This document shows, in pieces, positions 8,574 through 12,877 of a stretch of 12,877 nt of DNA. The notes beneath the pieces are model-generated. The model made no database searches. It was not told the DNA's origin and saw nothing but the letters and a program-made list of their open reading frames with translations. Source of the DNA: JAZQHR01 sp045540695 (GTDB lineage Bacteria > Bacillota > Clostridia > UMGS1810). Numbering within the stretch: the stretch's first letter is position 1; each line of letters starts with the position of its first letter. The DNA lies in the NCBI GenBank assembly GCA_045540695.1, contig JAZQHR010000048.1:1-12877 (forward strand), given 5' to 3'. The translations under genes and the position numbers were made by a program.

Positions 8574-8580
8574 AGGAGGA
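8574..8580 (+). promoter_or_regulatory. Ribosome binding site setting the start of the response regulator
   Basis: AGGAGGA lies 7 nt before ATG 8588 and fixes that start over an upstream in-frame GTG at 8558, which has no such site. CTCC at 8564-8567 can pair with GGAG at 8575-8578 over a 7-nt loop. This gives a weak hairpin that could mask the site. Confidence 0.8.
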
Positions 8581-8587
8581 AAGTGAA

Positions 8588-9673
8588 ATGCTTAAGCTTA
8601 TAATTGCAGACGATGAAGAGATAATAAGAGACAGGCTTATAAACAAAATTCCGTGGAACACGTATGGGTTTGAAATTGTCGGTGAGGCAGAAAATGGTAA
8701 GGATTTGTATGAGATGACGCATCTTTTAAGACCGGATGCTGTTATGCTTGATATAAAAATGCCTATAATGGATGGAATTGAATACGCAAAAAGAATAAGA
8801 AATGACGGATTCGATACAGAGATAGTAGTGCTTAGTGGTTATGGTGAATTTGAATATGCCAGAGCATTTATCAATATTGGGGTATTTGATTATATTCTTA
8901 AACCGCTAAATAAAAAAGATATTGGAGACGTGTTTAAAAGGCTACGATATAAGATAGAAAAACAAAAAACCAGTGCAAATATGTTTAAACGCGAATTTGA
9001 TATTGACAATCTTATCGTATGCAGTTCTGAAATGGAAAGTGCACTTATAAAATCACTTCGTACTATAAACTATGATTTTTTTGTAAATACAGTAGATGGA
9101 CTTTTTGACTTGTTTAAAAAGTGTAATATAGAGTTTTCGGATGTTTTGCATAATATATTTTATATGCTAAACTACCTATACAGATATATTCGTGAGTCGA
9201 ACAAGTATAGCGAAAGTATAAAGGAAACGTTTAAACTGCTTATAACCAAATGTGACAAGTTTGACAATTTAGAAAAACTTAAAGAGTTTGTAGTAACAAC
9301 TATGAAGACTGTGTTTGACGACATGTCGGAAAAAGGTAGTCCAAAGGTTAACACAAGCTTTGATAAAGCATTAAAATACATAGAAGAGCATTACATGGAG
9401 GAGATTACTCTTGAAAAAGTTTCGGAGTATATCGGTGTAAGCTGCGGATACCTAAGCAGTATATTTAAAAAGGAAAACGACGTAAGCTTTGTTACTCACC
9501 TTAGAAACAGACGTATAGAGGAAGCGATAAAACTGCTTACCACTACCAATAAAAAAGTGTATGAAGTAGCAGAAAACTGCGGATTTCAGACGCCAAGATA
9601 TTTTAGTGAAATATTTAAAAGCACAGTGGGTATGACTCCGCTTGAGTATCGAAAGATGCATAAAAAAGGCTAA
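8588..9673 (+). CDS. YesN-type response regulator: receiver plus AraC-family DNA-binding domain
   Basis: This 361-residue cytoplasmic regulator should be phosphorylated by the kinase encoded immediately downstream. The receiver domain (~3-120) keeps the key residues: acidic pair D8/D9, phospho-acceptor D55 in VMLDIKMPIMDG, S83 in VLSGYGEF, and K105 in YILKPL. The middle (~125-250) is helical, of low complexity, and not recognisable; it is the usual variable linker of this family. The C-terminus (~255-358) is an AraC-type double helix-turn-helix: ITLEKVSEYIGVSCGYLSSIF (273-293), then KVYEVAENCGFQTPRYFSEIF (323-343) and a final MTPLEYRK. YesN-type regulators usually activate genes for glycan uptake or breakdown by binding direct repeats, so the flanking secreted-protein genes are the obvious candidate targets. 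It is separated from the kinase gene by only 20 bp, which indicates one operon. Its start is set by the site at 8574-8580. Confidence 0.94.
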   Translation: MLKLIIADDEEIIRDRLINKIPWNTYGFEIVGEAENGKDLYEMTHLLRPDAVMLDIKMPIMDGIEYAKRIRNDGFDTEIVVLSGYGEFEYARAFINIGVFDYILKPLNKKDIGDVFKRLRYKIEKQKTSANMFKREFDIDNLIVCSSEMESALIKSLRTINYDFFVNTVDGLFDLFKKCNIEFSDVLHNIFYMLNYLYRYIRESNKYSESIKETFKLLITKCDKFDNLEKLKEFVVTTMKTVFDDMSEKGSPKVNTSFDKALKYIEEHYMEEITLEKVSEYIGVSCGYLSSIFKKENDVSFVTHLRNRRIEEAIKLLTTTNKKVYEVAENCGFQTPRYFSEIFKSTVGMTPLEYRKMHKKG

Positions 9674-9693
9674 TCGATAAAGGTTGAGGAAAT

Positions 9694-12402
9694 ATGAATC
9701 AATCAAGAAAAAGTATAAATTCAATTATAACATTTAAAATAGGAACAGCACTTCTTTGCGCAATACTTCTTATAATTATTGTGGCAAATATGGCTATTCC
9801 TATTTGCTTTTTTAATTCGTTAAAGGACATTAACCGTGACATCACAAAGAGCATTAACCTGTTATTTTCAAATACTATAGTCAAGACACAGACTATATTT
9901 GATATGATATCGTCGGATGATGAAATGCTCGATGCACTGCGTACGATTGACGAGATAAAGGGCGAGGATGCCGAAAGCATACTTAAACGAAGAAAAATAG
10001 TAAGCGATTATATTACCGATGACATAGTGCGTCTTCGCAGTATGAATCTTGACGTGGTAAATGACATTATTATAACATCCAAGAATGCGGAGGAATATAT
10101 TTATTCTTCGGCGTATTCTGATAATAAAAACATACTTGAATACATTCGCACAAACAGTACAAGCGGAGTGAGTATGTTTTATCTTGACGAATTTTCGGGA
10201 TATGATTGGGTAAAAACTCATATGTATATGCTTGCCCGACCTATATTTGATAGGGATGGCAGAGAGGTAGGCAAGGTTGTTTTTCTGTTGAACAGTGAAA
10301 TAATAGATATGTTTGAAAAGAAAAACAACATATTCATAATTAAAAATAACGATGTTATATTTAAAAAGACAGACAAAGCTACAAGCCTGGATAACATAAA
10401 AAATGCCGATGAACTTGGTATATATGATAATGAAAATACCGACTATATACGAACAATTTCCGGCAAAAAATATCTTGTAAGCTACGATACATCAAACCCT
10501 TATGGCTGGCTTGTGGTAAACCTTGTTTCGGTGGACGAAATATACGAATCGGTAAATGCCATTAAAATACTTAGTATAGTAGTGTCGCTGGTATTCTTTG
10601 TACTGTTTGCACTTGTGCTGAGAGTGTTTTCAAAACGAATATCTAAAAAGTTAAGTATTGTAATATCCGAAATGAATATGCCGGATAAGATTTCTGATTT
10701 TGAACAGAAAAGTACACTGCTAAAAAAAATAGGCTTTCGTACCAAAATGATGGTGCTTGCCGTGGTAACTATAATGGTGCCTGCACTTTTGTTTACCGGG
10801 ATATTGTGTATCAGGTACATAGACATCATCAGGACGGAGAATGCCCAGCTTGTAGATGACTACACAAACTTAAAGGGATACATAATAGAAAGAAATATTA
10901 CCAATGCTGAAAATGTTATCAAATATGTTCTTACTGACGATTTGGCAAAGCAGAGTATTTATAACCTTCATACCCAGCCGGGTCAGGACAGCTATAAGGC
11001 TGTTACTGAAAATATAGGTAAGCTTCTTCCTGAGGATATGTCGGTGAGAATACGTATATACAATCATAAAGGACAACTTGTATATGCAGGCTTTGAGGAT
11101 TTTGAAAATGTTCTTGCAAATAGTCAGACGTTTACTCCACCGGACGGAATAGCGACATCTTATGAATTTAAAAAAGACGAAACAGGAATCACCGAATATG
11201 TGATAAAAAAGAAAATCTTAGGCTCAAAGGGATATTATGATTATCCGCTTGGATATGTCGAGGTTATATTGTCTGAGGATACACTTCTAAGAGATTTTAA
11301 GGACGACGGCTCTTATTTTGAATATGTTATACTAAGTGGAAATGATGAAATAGTCCGTTCAAAACTTCCAACTGTAGTTGGCACTGATGTCGAGAATGTG
11401 ACGGATATACTTGCACAACGAATGCTTAATAAAAGATATATTTCCACAGTAAATCTGAAAAATCATTTTATGAAGGTTTATGTACTGTATCAAAACGAAA
11501 TGTCTGACTTGTACAACCTTGTGCTGGTTATGTGTATGCTTATGACATGTCTGGTGTGCCTTATCATGACACTTTATACAGGCAGAAAGCTTAGTAGCTA
11601 TGTTTTAAAGCCAGTGTATATTGCCAATAATGAAATATCAAAGGTTGAAGTAATGAAGCTTGACGGAGATATGCCGGAGAGAAACGAAGGTGACGAGCTT
11701 GATGGTCTTATCGAGGGCGTTAATGATATGAAGATAAAAATACGCGAGCTTATCGACGACCTTTATCAGCAAAAGATAATGGAAAAGGAGCTTGAAACTA
11801 TAGCCCTTCAGACACAGATTGCACCGCACTTTTTATACAATACCCTTGAAACAATAAATGCACTTGTTGATATGGGTGATAATACGCGTGCGTGTGATAT
11901 GATATGTCTTTTAAGCGAGTTTTTCCGTAAGGGAATATCAAGACAAAAGCATATTCTTACACTAAAAGAAGAGATTGATTACACAGAAATATATATACAG
12001 ATACAGAAAATTCGATTTGGTGATGATCTTATCGTTGTGTGGGAGCTTGGCGATGTAATGGAATGTAAGATAGTCAACTTTGCACTCCAGCCGCTTATAG
12101 AAAACAGCCTTAAGCATGGCAATTTCTCGTCGGATGAAACAAAGATAATTCGCATAAAAGCATATAAGGCAAAGGACAAGCTTAAGCTTGCGGTAATAGA
12201 TAACGGTAACGGCATAGATGCGGATGCTTTATTGGAAATGAACGAGAGCTTTGCACGTAGCGGCATCCCATCAAAAAACATTGGACTTAAAAATATATCC
12301 GACCGTATCAAATTGTATTTTGGTGAGCAGTATGGACTTAAGATATATAGTAAAAAGAATAAAGGTACTATCGTAAGGATAGAATTGCCGATAGAAATGT
12401 AA
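9694..12402 (+). CDS. YesM-type sensor histidine kinase with two tandem extracellular sensor modules
   Basis: This is a 902-residue membrane kinase; typical YesM-type kinases are about 580-600 residues. ATG 9694 follows GAGGA (9686-9690). Helix 1 (~16-40), an outside region (~41-290) and helix 2 (~291-311) form the first sensor. A short cytoplasmic stretch (~312-350) follows. Helix 3 (~351-374), a second outside region (~375-604) and helix 4 (~605-627) form the second. A HAMP-like segment (~630-690), with KP at 639-640 and GDELDGLIEGVNDM, leads to the His_kinase domain: QIAPHFLYNTLE with phospho-acceptor H712. Families of this type usually read QINPHFLYNTL; here A710 replaces the Asn. The ATPase domain has LIENSLKHG (N804), DNGNGI (836-841) and IGLKNISDRI (863-872), so the kinase should be active. 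Only one kinase core is present for two sensors. No transporter or substrate-binding lipoprotein gene lies beside it in this window. Confidence 0.93.
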   Translation: MNQSRKSINSIITFKIGTALLCAILLIIIVANMAIPICFFNSLKDINRDITKSINLLFSNTIVKTQTIFDMISSDDEMLDALRTIDEIKGEDAESILKRRKIVSDYITDDIVRLRSMNLDVVNDIIITSKNAEEYIYSSAYSDNKNILEYIRTNSTSGVSMFYLDEFSGYDWVKTHMYMLARPIFDRDGREVGKVVFLLNSEIIDMFEKKNNIFIIKNNDVIFKKTDKATSLDNIKNADELGIYDNENTDYIRTISGKKYLVSYDTSNPYGWLVVNLVSVDEIYESVNAIKILSIVVSLVFFVLFALVLRVFSKRISKKLSIVISEMNMPDKISDFEQKSTLLKKIGFRTKMMVLAVVTIMVPALLFTGILCIRYIDIIRTENAQLVDDYTNLKGYIIERNITNAENVIKYVLTDDLAKQSIYNLHTQPGQDSYKAVTENIGKLLPEDMSVRIRIYNHKGQLVYAGFEDFENVLANSQTFTPPDGIATSYEFKKDETGITEYVIKKKILGSKGYYDYPLGYVEVILSEDTLLRDFKDDGSYFEYVILSGNDEIVRSKLPTVVGTDVENVTDILAQRMLNKRYISTVNLKNHFMKVYVLYQNEMSDLYNLVLVMCMLMTCLVCLIMTLYTGRKLSSYVLKPVYIANNEISKVEVMKLDGDMPERNEGDELDGLIEGVNDMKIKIRELIDDLYQQKIMEKELETIALQTQIAPHFLYNTLETINALVDMGDNTRACDMICLLSEFFRKGISRQKHILTLKEEIDYTEIYIQIQKIRFGDDLIVVWELGDVMECKIVNFALQPLIENSLKHGNFSSDETKIIRIKAYKAKDKLKLAVIDNGNGIDADALLEMNESFARSGIPSKNIGLKNISDRIKLYFGEQYGLKIYSKKNKGTIVRIELPIEM

Positions 12403-12416
12403 TACATTTTAACTTT

Positions 12417-12539
12417 GAAAAGGCCCCCTTGTGTAAAGGGGGCTGTCATCACAGATGACTGAGGGATTGTTTGCTTAGCTTCTCACAATCCCTCCACCGC
12501 TGACGCGGTCCCCCTCCCTTTGCACAAGGAGAAGCTTTC
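12417..12539. repeat. Cloverleaf-like imperfect inverted repeat, possible mobile intergenic repeat and terminator
   Basis: The 123-bp element has imperfect terminal inverted repeats: GAAA plus CTTGTGTAAAGGGGG on the left, against the complement of CCCTTTGCACAAGG plus TTTC on the right. Inside are three hairpins: GTCATC/GATGAC (12445-12450, 12454-12459), GAGGGATTGT/ACAATCCCTC (12461-12470, 12485-12494) and ACCGC/GCGGT (12496-12500, 12505-12509). Its G/C content contrasts sharply with the AT-rich flanks. From memory, very similar CTTTGCACAAGG plus GAGGGATTGT elements occur in many copies between genes of Clostridia, suggesting a non-autonomous mobile or REP-like repeat. Located 14 bases after the kinase stop and followed by a T-rich stretch (12536-12550), it probably also ends the operon transcript. 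No clear target-site duplication is visible. Confidence 0.8.
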
Positions 12540-12585
12540 TTTATTTTATTGTCAAATAATAAACAATGTTAACAAATTGTAAAGA

Positions 12586-12618
12586 AAATATTAAAAATTT
12601 GGACTAAATATTAAAAAT
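12586..12618 (+). promoter_or_regulatory. 13-bp direct repeats 20 bp apart, candidate regulator operator
   Basis: AAATATTAAAAAT occurs at 12586-12598 and identically at 12606-12618. The 20-bp period is about two helical turns, and the downstream copy ends 6 bp before the -35 box at 12625. AraC-family activators typically bind two direct half-sites about 21 bp apart with the nearer one touching the -35, so this suits the regulator encoded at 8588-9673. The repeats are entirely A and T in an AT-rich region, so chance is not excluded. Confidence 0.5.
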
Positions 12619-12624
12619 ACTGAC

Positions 12625-12652
12625 TTGTGTTATTTCAAATGTATGGTATAAT
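12625..12652 (+). promoter_or_regulatory. Promoter of the last exported-protein gene
   Basis: A consensus TATAAT (12647-12652) is preceded by TGG, giving an extended -10. The -35 is weak (TTGTGT, 12625-12630, 16-bp spacing), which suits a promoter that needs an activator. The transcript would carry a leader of about 115-120 nt before ATG 12776. Confidence 0.7.
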
Positions 12653-12775
12653 AAAGTAAGATATAATGAATATAATGTCGATAACTTTATCCATTTGGTG
12701 TAAATTCACATAAAATACACCTTGTTGATAACAAAAAACAATCGATATTTTATCAAAAAAGAAAGGCGGATAAAC

Positions 12776-12877
12776 ATGAAAAAAAGATTACTATCAATCA
12801 TGCTGTGCTTGGCATTGGTAATTACCATGTTTGCAGGTATTACTATCCATGTTGCAGCAGCAGACGACGGCTTGACG
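12776..12877 (+). CDS. N-terminus of an exported protein (3' partial)
   Basis: ATG 12776 follows AAAGGCGGA (12762-12770) by 5 nt and opens a frame that runs off the window end (34 residues). It encodes a Sec signal peptide: positive MKKR, a hydrophobic core (residues ~5-25) and a likely cleavage site after AAA (27-29) before DDGLT. There is no lipobox, so it is not a substrate-binding lipoprotein of the kind often found next to YesM/YesN pairs. The signal peptide differs from that of the two giant proteins, so this is not simply a third copy starting in the same way. The mature protein is outside the window and its role cannot be told. Position downstream of the two-component operon, with a possible operator, suggests it could be a regulated target. 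Confidence 0.85.
   Translation, partial: MKKRLLSIMLCLALVITMFAGITIHVAAADDGLT

Larger units (their letters stand above)
12403..12775. other. Gene-free region between the kinase and the last gene
   Basis: This 373-base stretch holds the inverted repeat (12417-12539), the direct repeats (12586-12618), the promoter (12625-12652) and an AT-rich leader (about 12659-12775). I find no credible coding frame on either strand, and no riboswitch or RNA gene that I recognise in the leader. Confidence 0.75.

Noticed and set aside
11979..12452. Minus-strand ORF of 157 codons over the kinase end
   Set aside because: It begins in the inverted repeat and lies opposite the conserved ATPase domain; it resembles no protein I know.
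12586..12618. Direct repeats as a CRISPR remnant
   Set aside because: There are only two 13-bp AT-only copies with a 7-bp gap, and no cas genes.

Overview
The window looks like a chromosomal stretch of an AT-rich, Gram-positive anaerobe, most likely a gut-type Clostridia (Bacillota). The reasons are AGA/ATA-rich codon use, sigma-A promoters with TGn extended -10 boxes, GA-rich Shine-Dalgarno sites, Sec-exported multidomain surface proteins with a dockerin-like module, a copper-amine-oxidase-N-like stalk domain, a YesN/YesM-type two-component pair, and a G/C-rich structured intergenic repeat of a kind common in Clostridia. No species call is possible from the sequence alone. All genes are on the + strand. 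I see no phage, IS, tRNA, rRNA or CRISPR.

Layout. (1) 2-718 is the 3' end of a gene for an exported protein: a lectin-like beta-sandwich end, then a copper-amine-oxidase-N-like domain, closed by a strong terminator (741-768). (2) 908-4570 and 4819-8424 are two tandem paralogues, 1220 and 1201 residues. Each has its own leader and ribosome site, and each has a convincing promoter (818-847 and 4725-4753). They share one architecture: signal peptide, LamG-like domain, small beta domain, a large uncharacterised core (about residues 322-768), an internal dockerin-like EF-hand pair, two InlB-B-like repeats, and a C-terminal LamG-like domain. A 12-bp-stem terminator separates them. (3) 8588-9673 and 9694-12402 form a two-gene operon for a YesN-type response regulator (receiver plus AraC DNA-binding domain) and an unusually long YesM-type histidine kinase. 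The kinase has two complete membrane-bounded sensor modules in series and four predicted membrane helices. (4) 12403-12775 is a gene-free region with a 123-bp cloverleaf-like inverted repeat, a pair of identical 13-bp direct repeats spaced 20 bp apart, and a promoter. (5) 12776 to the window end is the start of another exported protein.

How it may work (inference): the kinase senses an extracellular ligand through two tandem modules and phosphorylates the AraC-type regulator. The regulator then activates neighbouring secreted-protein genes. The direct repeats just upstream of the last promoter have the geometry expected of an AraC-family operator. The two giant proteins probably bind or process an extracellular glycan. 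Their core resembles a widespread secreted family that, to my knowledge, has no biochemical assignment, so this is the most likely place for undescribed biology here.
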